From: Halosaccharopolyspora lacisalsi
GTDB taxonomy: Bacteria; Actinomycetota; Actinomycetes; Mycobacteriales; Pseudonocardiaceae
Direction of reading: 5' to 3'
DNA length: 64,000 nt
NCBI RefSeq assembly: GCF_014137975.1
Contig: NZ_JACGWZ010000001.1
Span: forward strand, 1,364,001 to 1,428,000
Notes under the pieces: generated by a model
Databases searched by the model: none
Seen by the model: only the letters and a program-made list of their open reading frames with translations
Told to the model about the DNA's origin: nothing
Made by a program: the position numbers and the translations under genes
Shown: piece after piece, positions 1 through 8,714 of the stretch
Numbering within the stretch: position 1 is the first letter of the stretch
Layout: each line of letters starts with the position of its first letter

Positions 1-1109
1 CGCGGATCGTCCACGGCGTCCCGCTCGCGGTGGTCCGTGGTGTTGTTGAGCAGGACGCGGGCTTCGCCCTGCTGCCACAGTTGCACCGGCTTGGAGTGGT
101 GCCGACCGGTGTGGGCGAAACCGAGTTTTTCCAGGGCGTCCGCGATGGGGCCGGAGGATGCGTCGTCGACGGCCAGTTCGGTGAAGGCGTGCCCGGTGAG
201 TTCCGGGGCGTGCGGTAGTTCCGGGGGAGCGGTGGGGCGCCGAGCCGCTGCGGAGCCGGGTGTCTCGACCCGTTCCTGCAGGTCGAGCAGGGAACGCATC
301 GCGTCGACGGCGGCGCGTTCGGGATCGGACTGGCGGAACACGTCGTTGAAGACCTCCAGCGACAGCGGACCGCTGTAGCCCGCGGCGAGGACGTGACCGA
401 GGAAGCCCGGCAGGTCGAAGGAGCCCTGACCGGGGAAGAGCCGGTGGTGCCTGCTCCACTGCAGCACGTCCATGTCCAGCCGAGGAGCGTCGGCCAGCTG
501 CAGGAAGAACAGCTTGTCGCCGGGGACGGAGCGGATCGCGGCCGGGTCCGAGCCGAGGGAGAGGATGTGGAAGCTGTCCAAGCACACTCCCAGCGCGGGG
601 TGATCGGCACGCCGGACGATCTCCCAGGAGTGCTCGTAGGTGTGGACGTACCGGCCCCAGGCCAGCGCCTCGTAGGCGATGAGCAGGCCACGCTCGGCGG
701 CTCGGTCCGCCAGGGTGTGCAGTTGCTCGGCGACGAGGTCGTCGTCGTGGGCGGCGTCCGGGGCCACCGAGGAGCAGACCAGGATCGTGTCCGCACCGAG
801 CTGTTCCATCAGGTCGAGCTTGTGTTCCGCGCGGCGCAGGTTCGCGGCGAACGTCTCCCGGTCGGTCGAGTCGAAGTTCCGGAAGGGCTGGTAGAGGTCG
901 ACCGACAGGCCCAGTTCGAGACAGTGCTGCCGGACCCGGGCCGGTGACCAGGGTGCGGCGACGAGGTCGTTCTCGAAGATCTCCACCCCGTCGAAGCCCG
1001 CGGAGGCCGCCGCGGCCAGCTTGTCCTCCAACGTGCCGGACAGGCACACGGTGGCGATTCCCGTGCGCATACCGCCACCACGGTGGGCAGGGGGCTCAAC
1101 GGTCTGCAT
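1..1109 (-). CDS. qsuB: 3-dehydroshikimate dehydratase with fused HPPD-like domain (3' end cut by window)
   Basis: Converts 3-dehydroshikimate to protocatechuate in quinate/shikimate catabolism. The reading frame is open to the window edge, so the C-terminus is missing. The N-terminal part is a TIM-barrel sugar-phosphate isomerase/epimerase domain (starts MRTGIATVCLSGTLEDKL; later motifs GFDGVEIFEND and LGVCLDSFH). After a linker a second domain begins (ELAVDDASSG, then LGFAHTGRHHSKPVQLW), typical of the 4-hydroxyphenylpyruvate-dioxygenase-like VOC module fused to this enzyme in corynebacterial QsuB. I chose ATG at 1109 because GGAGG lies 4-5 bases upstream; this start overlaps the end of the shikimate dehydrogenase gene by 14 bases. 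Homologues usually start at the ATG at 1070. The fused domain is thought to support activity rather than oxidise hydroxyphenylpyruvate. Family assignment is firm; substrate is inferred from context. Confidence 0.85.
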   Translation of the reverse strand, partial: MQTVEPPAHRGGGMRTGIATVCLSGTLEDKLAAAASAGFDGVEIFENDLVAAPWSPARVRQHCLELGLSVDLYQPFRNFDSTDRETFAANLRRAEHKLDLMEQLGADTILVCSSVAPDAAHDDDLVAEQLHTLADRAAERGLLIAYEALAWGRYVHTYEHSWEIVRRADHPALGVCLDSFHILSLGSDPAAIRSVPGDKLFFLQLADAPRLDMDVLQWSRHHRLFPGQGSFDLPGFLGHVLAAGYSGPLSLEVFNDVFRQSDPERAAVDAMRSLLDLQERVETPGSAAARRPTAPPELPHAPELTGHAFTELAVDDASSGPIADALEKLGFAHTGRHHSKPVQLWQQGEARVLLNNTTDHRERDAVDDP

Positions 1110-2007
1110 GATCCTCCGCACTTCCTGCCGTTTCGGCTTCGGTGAGTGTTGCGAAATGGCGCAGCATCCGCTCCGCATCGGGATCGGTGCCGGTGAACAG
1201 GCGGAAGGCGTCGGCGGCCTGGAAGACCGCCATCCCGCCGCCGTCGAGGACGCGGCAGCCCCGAGCCCGTGCCGTGCGCACGAGTTCGGTGTTCAGCGGG
1301 CGATAGACGACGTCGGCCACCCACATCTCCGGCCGGAGCAGCTCGGCCGGGATCGGAAGGCCGGGATGGGCGGCCATCCCGGTGGGAGTGGCGTTGACCA
1401 GGCCGTCGGCTCGCCCCACGGCGCTGGCCAGTTCCTCGCCGTCTTCGTCCAGTCTGCCCGCCGTGGCGCGCTCGTCGCCGAAGTGCGCGCACAGCGAGCT
1501 CGCCAGTGCCGCGCTGCGGTGCGAGTCGACGTCGAGAACGCGGACCGATCCGGCCTCGAGGGTGAGCAGGGCGTGGGCGACGGCGGCGCCCGCCCCACCG
1601 GCGCCGAGCAGCGTCACGTTGCCCAGCGGGGCATCCGGCAGGCCCCGGTCGAGGTTGCGTGCGAAGCCCGACCAGTCGGTGTTGTGGCCGATGGCTCCAC
1701 CTTCGGTGAGCACCACGGTGTTGACCGCGTTCAGGGCCACGGCGTCGGGGGAGAGCTCGTCGAGATGTTCGAGGACGAGCTGCTTGCACGGGTGCGTGAT
1801 GTTGAGCCCGTCGTACTCGGCTGTCCGGGCGGCGGCCAGGATGTCGCCGATCGCGGTGGTCGGCATTCCGAGCTCGTCGAGGTCCATCCTGCGGTACAGG
1901 TAGCGCAGACCCAGCGCATCGGCCTCCCGCTCGTGCAGGGGCGGGGTCAGCGACGGTCCGATGCCCGAACCGACCAGCCCGACGAGGTAGCCGCTCTTGT
2001 CGTTCAT
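1096..2007 (-). CDS. qsuD: Shikimate/quinate dehydrogenase, NAD-type
   Basis: 303-residue AroE-family enzyme. The substrate loop (GSGIGPSLTPPLHE, residues 13-26), catalytic lysine in NITHPCK (K75), NTDW (D111) and the nucleotide loop GAGGAG (135-140) are all intact. The second Rossmann strand ends in LDVDSHRS, with acidic residues near 159-161 where biosynthetic AroE has the NRT/arginine that binds the NADP phosphate. That pattern fits NAD-dependent catabolic shikimate/quinate dehydrogenases such as corynebacterial QsuD. It is transcribed leftward just ahead of, and overlapping, the dehydroshikimate dehydratase, so the pair forms an operon running shikimate or quinate toward protocatechuate. 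A TetR gene and a transporter lie on the other side of the promoter region. A biosynthetic role is possible but less likely here. Confidence 0.85.
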   Translation of the reverse strand: MNDKSGYLVGLVGSGIGPSLTPPLHEREADALGLRYLYRRMDLDELGMPTTAIGDILAAARTAEYDGLNITHPCKQLVLEHLDELSPDAVALNAVNTVVLTEGGAIGHNTDWSGFARNLDRGLPDAPLGNVTLLGAGGAGAAVAHALLTLEAGSVRVLDVDSHRSAALASSLCAHFGDERATAGRLDEDGEELASAVGRADGLVNATPTGMAAHPGLPIPAELLRPEMWVADVVYRPLNTELVRTARARGCRVLDGGGMAVFQAADAFRLFTGTDPDAERMLRHFATLTEAETAGSAEDHADR

Positions 2008-2190
2008 GCCCGCACCGTGCCCCTGCCCGTCGCGCGTCGCCTCCGGGAAGCCGGCTCGGCCGTGTGGCGGCGGGGTGCTGCGCGAGCAGTCCTGAGTATC
2101 CCGGGGCGGAACCCGGCCGGGGTGAGTGCGCTGGGGGCGAATGTGATCAGGGGCACGGCCCCTCCTTCCGAAGCGGTCACTTATGAACGT

Positions 2191-2205
2191 ACCAGATAGT
2201 TAATT
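2191..2205 (+). promoter_or_regulatory. Candidate operator 1 for the adjacent TetR regulator
   Basis: The 15-mer ACCAGATAGTTAATT lies in the 321-base divergent region (2008-2328) between the shikimate dehydrogenase and tetR genes. It matches the element at 3056-3070 (opposite strand) at 13 of 15 positions. The A/T-rich stretch stands out sharply from the surrounding GC-rich sequence. Nothing else was recognised in this intergenic region. Confidence 0.5.
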
Positions 2206-2328
2206 AAGTGGGTCCGACGCCGCGGTGCACCGGGGACCGACCTCGTTGCGGCATGCCGGGCGATGGGAGCGGAACAGGGAGCCACTTAGAGTTGGGGAGA
2301 CCCAGGACCCGTACGCAAAGGGGGACCG

Positions 2329-3003
2329 GTGGCCGCACCGACGTCCGACGACCCGCCTGCCGGTCCCTCGCCGCACGGCGCGGAGCGGCAGCGCGATCCC
2401 GACCGCACCCGGGTCGAGATCCTCGACGTCGCCACCCGCGAATTCTCCGAGCAGGGCTACGCCGGCGCCCGAGTGGACGAGATCGCCGCCAAGACGCGCA
2501 CGACCAAGCGGATGATCTACTACTACTTCGGCAGCAAGGAACAGCTCTACCTCGCCGTGCTGGAGCGGGCCTACGCCACGATCCGCTCGAGCGAGCAGGA
2601 ACTCGACATCGAGCACCTGGAACCGGTCGAGGCCATCCGGCGGTTGGCCGAGCTGACCTTCGACCACCACGAGTCGCACCCGGACTTCATCCGGCTGGTC
2701 AGCATCGAGAACATCCACGGTGCCAAGCACATCGCGCAGTCGCAGAGCCTGCCGGGGCTGGCGAACCCGGCGCTGGACGTGCTGGCACGCATCCTGGAGC
2801 GGGGGCGCGCGGCGGGGGAGTTCCGCGGCGACGTCGACGCTCTCGACGTGCACATGGTGATCAGCGCGTTCTGCGTGTTCCGAACCGCCAACCGGCACAC
2901 CTTCAACGTGATCTTCGATCGGGACATGTTGGATCCCACGCACCGTGAGCACTACCGCACGATGCTCGGCGACATGGTTCTGGAGTACCTGACCGCCCGC
3001 TGA
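2329..3003 (+). CDS. TetR/AcrR family regulator of the quinate/shikimate genes
   Basis: 224-residue TetR-type repressor. A disordered N-terminus (about 25 residues) precedes the helix-turn-helix domain: RVEILDVATREFSEQGYAGA, then VDEIAAKTRTTKRMIYYYFG (about residues 27-73). The C-terminal ligand domain follows and ends EYLTAR. The GTG start at 2329 is supported by AAGGGGGA seven bases upstream. It is transcribed away from the dehydrogenase/dehydratase operon and toward the transporter gene, with matching operator candidates on both sides (2191-2205, 3056-3070). It probably represses both units and its own gene, with a quinate/shikimate intermediate as inducer. Quinate regulation in Corynebacterium uses a LysR protein (QsuR), so this is a different solution. 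Family assignment is secure; ligand is inferred. Confidence 0.85.
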   Translation: MAAPTSDDPPAGPSPHGAERQRDPDRTRVEILDVATREFSEQGYAGARVDEIAAKTRTTKRMIYYYFGSKEQLYLAVLERAYATIRSSEQELDIEHLEPVEAIRRLAELTFDHHESHPDFIRLVSIENIHGAKHIAQSQSLPGLANPALDVLARILERGRAAGEFRGDVDALDVHMVISAFCVFRTANRHTFNVIFDRDMLDPTHREHYRTMLGDMVLEYLTAR

Positions 3004-3021
3004 GGGCGTCGGTGAGGACTC

Positions 3022-3050
3022 TTGACAGAGAGCCCGAGACCCTCCAGGAT
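3022..3050 (+). promoter_or_regulatory. Promoter of the transporter gene
   Basis: TTGACA (3022-3027) and CAGGAT (3045-3050) are separated by 17 bases, as in a sigma-70-type promoter. The operator candidate at 3056-3070 begins near the expected transcription start, a position suited to repression. Confidence 0.5.
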
Positions 3051-3055
3051 CCGTG

Positions 3056-3070
3056 AATTAACTAACTAGT
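3056..3070 (-). promoter_or_regulatory. Candidate operator 2 for the TetR regulator
   Basis: Read on the minus strand the sequence is ACTAGTTAGTTAATT, which matches operator candidate 1 at 13 of 15 positions. On the plus strand it contains the self-complementary core AACTAGTT when extended two bases. It sits directly downstream of the TTGACA/CAGGAT promoter. Confidence 0.5.
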
Positions 3071-3280
3071 TCATACATAACCGATGCTCGCTGCCCGAAC
3101 AGGTGACCGCCGACTCCGAGCGGGAAACATCCGCGCCGATCGGCCGCCGTGGCTGTCATCCCCCGGATGCGACAGTGTTCCGAGTCAGCCGACAGCCAGG
3201 CATCGGTCCTGCTGGGGGACGGCCGGAACGCCGTCCCGGCGCAGCACTGTCCGGCGACGGCACCAACTACAGGAGTACCT

Positions 3281-4651
3281 GTGACCGATCACCCCACCGA
3301 CTCCACGGCGGCACGCATCGCCGAGCACGGCAAGCCCCGCAGAGCCGCGCTCGCCGCCTGGGTCGGCAGCGCACTGGAGTACTACGACTTCTTCATCTAC
3401 GGCACCGCCGCCGCCCTGGTCTTTCGCGAGATCTTCTTCCCGGCGGCGGATCCGACCACCGGCACGCTGCTGGCCCTGGCGACCTTCGGCGTCGGGTACG
3501 TGGCACGCCCCCTCGGAGCGTTCTTCCTCGGACACGTCGGGGACCGGCTGGGGCGCAAGAGGGTGCTGCTGTTCACGCTGATGCTGATGGGTCTGTCGAC
3601 GTTCCTGGTGGGATGTCTGCCCACCTATCAGGACATCGGCATCCTGGCACCCGTCGCGCTGGTGTTGCTGCGGCTGCTGCAGGGACTGTCGGCGGCCGGT
3701 GAGCAGGCCGGCGCGAACTCGATGAGCCTCGAACACTCGCCGGAGCACAAGCGCGCCTACTACACCAGCTTCACCCTCAGCGGGACCCAGGGCGGGCAGA
3801 TCATCGCCACGGCGGTGTTCCTGCCGGTCGCGGCGCTTCCCGAGGAGCAGCTGCTGACCTGGGGGTGGAGGATCCCGTTCTGGCTCAGCGCCGTGGTCGT
3901 GCTGGTCGGGTTCTTCATCCGGCGCAGTCTGGACGAGACACCGGTGTTCCAGGAGGAGGTCTCGCGCACCGAGACGACGCGGAACCAACTGCCGATGGCC
4001 GTGCTCTTCCGCGATCACTGGACCGCGGTGCTGCGCATCGTCGTCGCCGCCGTCATCGCCTCGGTGAGCACGATCTTCACCGTCTACGCCCTGAACTACG
4101 CGGTCAACACCGTCGGCCTGGACCGCACGTTCATGCTGTGGGTGGGGGTGCTGGCCAACACCGCGGCGCTGGTAGCGATCCCGCTGTGCGCCAAGCTGGC
4201 CGACCGGATCGGGCGCAAGCCGGTGTTCATCGCCGGGTCGCTGGGCAGCGCGGTGCTGATGTTCGCCTACCTGTGGTCGATCTCGATGGGCAACTACCCG
4301 CTGATCATGATTTCCGGCATCCTCATGTTCGGTGTCGTCTACAGCGCCACCAACGCGATCTGGCCCTCCTTCTACGGCGAGATGTTCCCCACCCGGGTCC
4401 GGCTGTCGGGCATGGCGATCGGCACGCAGATCGGCTTCGCGATCGCCGGGTTCATGCCCAGCATCGCGGTCTGGGCGACCGGCACCGGCGAGAACAGTTG
4501 GCTCGGCGTCTCGTTGTTCGTCGCGGGCCTGTGCCTGGTCAACGTGATCGCGGTGGCCTCCGGGCGGGAGACCTACAAGGTCCCCACCGCCGAACTCGGG
4601 AAGAAACCGGCCGAGAAGCCGGGCCGGGAGTCGGTTTCGGCGACGGTCTGA
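3281..4651 (+). CDS. MFS transporter, metabolite:H+ symporter (MHS) family, probable shikimate/quinate importer
   Basis: 456-residue inner-membrane carrier with about 12 hydrophobic segments. Residues after the first 20 (WVGSALEYYDFFIYGTAAAL) are the hallmark opening of the MHS family, which includes shikimate (ShiA), citrate and alpha-ketoglutarate symporters. The loop between segments 2 and 3 carries GHVGDRLGRKRV, and a second copy, KLADRIGRKPV, lies between segments 8 and 9. The frame extends upstream to 3149, but GTG at 3281 is preferred because AGGAG stands just upstream. It follows the TetR gene, has its own promoter and operator, and most likely imports the substrate of the neighbouring dehydrogenase/dehydratase pair. 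The exact substrate is inferred from context. Confidence 0.85.
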   Translation: MTDHPTDSTAARIAEHGKPRRAALAAWVGSALEYYDFFIYGTAAALVFREIFFPAADPTTGTLLALATFGVGYVARPLGAFFLGHVGDRLGRKRVLLFTLMLMGLSTFLVGCLPTYQDIGILAPVALVLLRLLQGLSAAGEQAGANSMSLEHSPEHKRAYYTSFTLSGTQGGQIIATAVFLPVAALPEEQLLTWGWRIPFWLSAVVVLVGFFIRRSLDETPVFQEEVSRTETTRNQLPMAVLFRDHWTAVLRIVVAAVIASVSTIFTVYALNYAVNTVGLDRTFMLWVGVLANTAALVAIPLCAKLADRIGRKPVFIAGSLGSAVLMFAYLWSISMGNYPLIMISGILMFGVVYSATNAIWPSFYGEMFPTRVRLSGMAIGTQIGFAIAGFMPSIAVWATGTGENSWLGVSLFVAGLCLVNVIAVASGRETYKVPTAELGKKPAEKPGRESVSATV

Positions 4652-4750
4652 ACCGTCCGGTTCGACGAGGAACGGGCCCGTCGCAGCACCCGGCTGCGGC
4701 GGGCCGGTTCCGTCCCGGCAGTCGTAAACCGCCGGCGTCGCGGGCACGTC

Positions 4751-4779
4751 GAAAAGCCCTCAGTGGTGAAGGGCTTCTC
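4751..4779 (+). terminator. Stem-loop terminator candidate after the transporter gene
   Basis: Arms GAAAAGCCCT (4751-4760) and AGGGCTTCTC (4770-4779) pair with one mismatch around a 9-base loop. The hairpin lies 100 bases past the stop codon. No other feature was recognised between 4652 and 5031. Confidence 0.55.
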
Positions 4780-5031
4780 GTGCGTGCGGCGTCGGCGGGG
4801 AGCCGGCTGCGGACAGCGGTGGCGCACCGGTACGGCAGAAGCGAGCTTCCCCCGGCTGTTCGGAGGGCCTGGCGAGACCCGGTGGGTTCGCGGATCGGTG
4901 GACTGGACCCTGCAGGGACTGATCAGGGCATTGTCAACGGTCTGCGGGCCACTTCCGCGCCGTGACCAGACTCCAAGGATCGCTGAATTCGCCTCGCTGC
5001 TGATGACAGGTGCCAGCCGAGGACTGTCGGA

Positions 5032-5200
5032 GCAACGGTGGGTCCGGGGCTCGGTCTGACACGCCGAGCAGGTGCTCGGTGGGAAAGATCGAGCGCAGCC
5101 GACGTATCGGTCTTGCGACTGAGGCACCGGGTCAGCCCCCGATCACGAGCCGTTTGCGCTGGTGGGGGTGGGGCGTAGTGGTCGGGTCCGGCTCCGACGC
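5032..5200 (+). repeat. Dispersed repeat, copy A
   Basis: From gcaacggtggg to ctccgacgc this segment aligns with 27743-27914 in the same orientation. The match is nearly exact over the block from ggtctgacacgccgagc to gcagccgacgtat and more diverged after it. The distal part also aligns with copy B at 18004-18140. It lies directly beside an IS5-type transposase relic, so it may be an insertion-sequence end or a small non-autonomous element. Confidence 0.65.
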
Positions 5201-5201
5201 G

Positions 5202-5512
5202 TTATTGCCCCGATCATGCCCCGGGTGCCGAGTTCATCCAGCACCACCCGGTGCAGCCGCCGCCACAACCCCGCCTGGAGTCCACTCGACACACCGCCGA
5301 CGCGCCGTGGGCACCGTGACCGGAGAACGACGGAGGCAGGCGTCGCCAGGCGCACCCGCTGGTCAGCACGAACACGATCGCGGTGCACACGGCACGGTCC
5401 TCCACCCGCGCACGCCCTCCACCTCGCGGACGCGACGGACCAGCGGAATCAGCGGCTCCGCCAGCTCCCACAGCTCATCCGGGACCAACCGACGCGGCAC
5501 CGCATCAACCAT
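5202..5512 (-). pseudogene. IS5-family transposase, N-terminal relic
   Basis: Read leftward from ATG at 5512, the translation VPDELWELAEPLIPLVRRVR is the standard start of actinobacterial IS5-type transposases. It then jumps frame to RARVEDRAVCTAIVFVLTSG and CAWRRLPPSF, and jumps again to AGLWRRLHRVVLDELGTRG. At least two frameshifts are needed, and the DDE catalytic half is absent. The relic abuts dispersed repeat copy A. It cannot encode a working transposase. Confidence 0.8.
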
Positions 5513-5808
5513 CAACCCCGACCGTAATCACCCAGCCACTCCACACCACATGAGACACGCTCCAAGCACTCCCAGGAAAGCCAGAGAACGAGAACCAACT
5601 CGAGCAACCCGGATGGAGCAACGTCATCGACCGGGGCGGCGGAACGGAGAGCCGAAACGATACCCAAGGGCTGGTTCCGCCGCGCGGTGCTGTCGACGGT
5701 GGTTTCCGCGGAACCGGCCCTCGCCTCCGGACGAAACGGGCTCCGTCGAGCAACACCGGAGTGCCCCGGCCTCCGTCCCCCCGGGCTCCTCTCGCGGAAG
5801 TGCGCGAC

Positions 5809-6180
5809 TCACGTGGGCGAGGGGGCCGTCGAGATGACGTCCCTCGCCAACGGGGCGATGGCGAACAGGGTTTCGCTGATCACGTGGTCGGCCACCTCGG
5901 TCTCGTGCAGCGCGTCGGCCAGGTATCCGATGACCAGGTCGTACTCCTCGTGGTAAATACCGCGCTGCTGGTGAAGCTGCTTCGCGAGCTCCCACCGATG
6001 GCTTCCGGGGCCTCCGAGGGCCGCTGTGAAGGCCTCCGTCTGGTACTCGCTCAACTCCTCCATGTCGTCCTCGTGGAAGAACCCCGCCAATCGCTTGTCG
6101 GCGAGCACCTTCCCGTAGAACCGGGTGACGACCTCTCCGACAGTGGACTCGCCGCCGATTTCCTCGTAGAGCGTGCTCAT
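5809..6180 (-). CDS. glbN: Group I truncated hemoglobin (trHbN)
   Basis: 123-residue 2-on-2 globin. The B-helix motif VVTRFYGKVL supplies the distal tyrosine (Y22), and the proximal histidine is H70 in KQLHQQRGI. The C-terminal half (HEEYDLVIGYLADAL, then FAIAPLARDV) closely follows the mycobacterial trHbN pattern. trHbN proteins bind oxygen and turn nitric oxide into nitrate. ATG at 6180 is preferred because GGAGG stands five bases upstream; a GTG codon lies directly before it. The gene is alone, flanked by an IS relic region and a 850-base stretch without genes. A link to the oxygenase-rich neighbourhood (oxygen delivery or NO protection) is possible but not shown. Confidence 0.9.
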   Translation of the reverse strand: MSTLYEEIGGESTVGEVVTRFYGKVLADKRLAGFFHEDDMEELSEYQTEAFTAALGGPGSHRWELAKQLHQQRGIYHEEYDLVIGYLADALHETEVADHVISETLFAIAPLARDVISTAPSPT

Positions 6181-7031
6181 CACTACCTCCAGGAGGGGAT
6201 GTTGACTTCCCCCAAGGAGACATGTCGCGCTTTGCGCTCTTGTGAGGAGACGGTAAATACCAGCTTATCCGGAACCGTATTCGGGAGGTGAGCGAGAACG
6301 TCGGGCGGTGAGCGCCCCTTGCCGGAACCCGCATCGGACTCTCACGCGCGGAGACCGTCCTCGTGTTCTCCCGGCTCGCACCGTGGACGGGGCCAGATCC
6401 GCTGCTACGCCTCCACGCGCGGAGTCGGCCGTGAAGCGGACGTTCGGGTGTTCGGTTGTCGCCGCTGCGGGAGCCCTCGGCCCGCGGAGCGGGCGTCGTT
6501 CGGATTTCCGCTGCGCTTACCTCCCCGAACCGGCCGGACCCGGCCCACCGATGGCGGGACGCGGGTTCCCGGCGGGAAGCGTCGCAACGGTCGTCCGAAC
6601 TCCGCCGGTCGCTGCCGCACGTGCTGCTGGAAGGCACCGCGATCAGCACCGACCGGCTGAGCGAGATGACCACCAGTGTCCAGGGAACGATCAGCGATCT
6701 GCGGTACTCCGGCAGGCACCGCGCTCCGAGCGTCGTCGGCGCCGAACGCGGCTCCACCCTGCTCGCCCAACGCTGGCGCACGCTGCGGAGCGTTACCGCC
6801 AGTCCCGGAGGAAACCGACGTCGTCGAAGCCGACCTCACTCCGGACCCCCTCGAACGCTGCACGCCATCAAATCAGCTGGGATCGTCTCGTCGGCTCCAT
6901 TGCGGTCTTGGAGACCAAGGCGATAACGAGACCGCGATGATGCGGGGTGTGCGCTCCCTCGCCCGGTGCGCAGCGGTTCGGCGGGCCGAGAACGTCAGGT
7001 CTTCGCCGCCGCCCGCGTCCGTCCCCGCTCG
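6181..7031. other. Region without a recognisable gene
   Basis: Open frames here are short or GC-biased shadows and none matches a known family. The first 100 bases must contain the globin promoter, which is relatively A/T-rich (around 6240-6290). No repeat or terminator was recognised. Confidence 0.5.
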
Positions 7032-7481
7032 TTATCGGTTTTCTGCTTCGTCATCGGTGTCGTGGTCGGCCGGGTCGGTGGTCGCGTGGCTCGTCGAGGT
7101 CGCGATCGCCGGTGTCCACTCGGGTGGTTTGGTGGCGGTGAGCCGTTCGATGGTTCCGAGGCGGTGGTGTCGCTGGTGGACGATGGTGAAGCCGGTGTCG
7201 CGGACCAGCGGGGCGACGTGGCGCAGGTGGGCGTCCTGGACTCCTCGTTGGGTGGAGAGCCGTTCGAGGAGGCGTTGGGCCGTCCGGACCGGGCGGTGGG
7301 GGCTGGCGACGTGGCCGAGCAGTACCAGGTGTCCGCCGGGGCGCAGGACGCGGTGCGTCTGCGTGAGCGCGGCCCGGTCGTCGGGGATGGCGCGCTCGTA
7401 GTGGCGCGTGTCGGAGTCGTAGTGCGGTGCGTAGACGTCGTGCTGGCGGCGTGCTCGCGAGGTCGCGTCCCGCTCGGTCAT
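7032..7481 (-). pseudogene. SAM-dependent methyltransferase with deleted catalytic core
   Basis: 149 codons from ATG at 7481 (AAGGA upstream). The N-terminus (TERDATSRARRQHDVYAPHY, then DSDTRHYERA) matches the opening of small class I methyltransferases of the UbiE/MenG-like type. The next residues (IPDDRAALTQTHRVLRPGGH, then LVLLGHVASPHRPVRTAQRL) belong to the post-core part of the same family. The roughly 100 residues that should lie between them, including the GxGxG SAM-binding loop, are missing, yet the reading frame is intact. The simplest explanation is an in-frame internal deletion that left an inactive protein. The remaining C-terminus (LGTIERLTATKP) is normal for the family. Confidence 0.65.
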
Positions 7482-8134
7482 CGATGGTCCTTGCCGGACC
7501 GAGGGGCTGTTCGTCGCTGTGCTCGTGGGGTTGTCCATCGTGCTTCTTCCGGGAGGACTGGCGGAGTTCGCCGCGGTGACCGAAGCGGAGCTCGCGGGGC
7601 GGCCGGTGGTGCGACTCGACGATACTGAGCCGGGCGTTCAGCGATCGTTGGTGAGTGTCTCGGGACGCGGAACGAGGCGTGGGCGGCCACCGCTTCCGGT
7701 GACCGGCAATGCACGGTGCGTCCTGCGAGGGCGGGATTTCGCCCCACTCGGTCCGGCGCCGGGGCAGGTCTTCGGCCCGGGGGCTGAACCGGGTCGGAGA
7801 CCCGTGGCAGCTCGTGGTCGATGCCGAAGAGATCGGGGAGATCTCTCGCCGCGAGGGGGCGGTGCCGTCGAAGGCGCCTGGCCCGGACGGTGGGCTCGTG
7901 CCCCTTCGGCTCGCACCAGCTGCGAATCGAGGCCGGTGAGCGGTTGGTCGCGCTGCTGGACGAACAAGGGCGGGCGCTGCTGGTGTGCCTGCGACGAGTC
8001 TCCTCAAGACTGTTGCGCGACGCAGCGGGGCCGGTGTGCTGGCATCCCCTCCCTCGTTGGCACCAACCGCGTACCTCCTCGACGCGAAGGCGGATCGCGC
8101 GGAGTGCGGCACGGTTCCCACGGGTGGCGGGCCC
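7482..8134. other. Region without a recognisable gene
   Basis: Only overlapping GC-biased open frames occur here, with no family match on either strand. A plus-strand stretch near 7910-8000 (RIEAGERLVALLDEQGRALL) has protein-like composition but no start or recognised homology; it may be a relic. Confidence 0.4.
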
Positions 8135-8689
8135 CTACGACGTTCCGGACCGTTCGTGCTCGGTCTGCTCGACGAGTGATCGCCAGAACCGCAGCGCCGC
8201 GTACTCCATCTCGAGGCCGAGTTCGAGAGTGACCATGCGCGAGGCGATCTCGGGGTTACTGCCGAAGCGCTGCTTCATCCCCTCGTACTCGGCGATGCGT
8301 TCCTCGTGCTGCTTGACCTGGTCGTGAGCGAGCCGCGCGATGTCCTCGGGATCGGCGAGCTCGTTGAAGAACAGCTTGATCTCGGCGATGTCGCGGAGCT
8401 CGAAGTGCTGGTGGGTGGGTTCGGCCAGCCAGGCCCGGAGAACTCGAAGCCCTTCGTCGGTGATCGTGAACGTCTTGCGGCGCCGCCCCGTGCCCTCCTC
8501 GCTCACCCTCAGCAAGCCGAGCTGTTCGAGACGTTTGGGTTCGGAGTACAGCTGCGCGTGGGGAAAGTGCCAGAAGTAGCCGACCGAGTGGCCGATAGCG
8601 CGTTTGAGGTCGTACGAGGTCGAGGGGCCTCGCATCGCGACCATCCCCAGGACGACGTACGAGGTCGTCGAAAACCGAGCCGTTGACAC
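8135..8689 (-). CDS. PadR-family transcriptional regulator
   Basis: 184-residue PadR-type repressor, reading from GTG at 8689. The winged-helix domain covers VVLGMVAMRGPSTSYDLKRA through LYSEPKRLEQLGLL and the wing RRKTFTITDEGLRVL (about residues 10-85). A helical Vir-like C-terminal domain follows (HDQVKQHEERIAEYEG). PadR proteins classically answer to phenolic acids. It is divergent from a cluster for activation and reduction of an aromatic acid, with a strong palindrome between them at 8715-8735. It most likely represses that cluster until an aromatic acid or its CoA ester appears. The frame extends upstream to 8743, but that extension has no PadR similarity and would cover the operator. 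Confidence 0.85.
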   Translation of the reverse strand: MSTARFSTTSYVVLGMVAMRGPSTSYDLKRAIGHSVGYFWHFPHAQLYSEPKRLEQLGLLRVSEEGTGRRRKTFTITDEGLRVLRAWLAEPTHQHFELRDIAEIKLFFNELADPEDIARLAHDQVKQHEERIAEYEGMKQRFGSNPEIASRMVTLELGLEMEYAALRFWRSLVEQTEHERSGTS

Positions 8690-8714
8690 GCCCCAAAGCG
8701 TACCGTATGTTCCT

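Noticed and set aside
5143-5837. Plus-strand open frames around 5010-5837
   Set aside because: They run antisense to the IS5 relic and encode Arg/Ser/Pro-rich translations without motifs.
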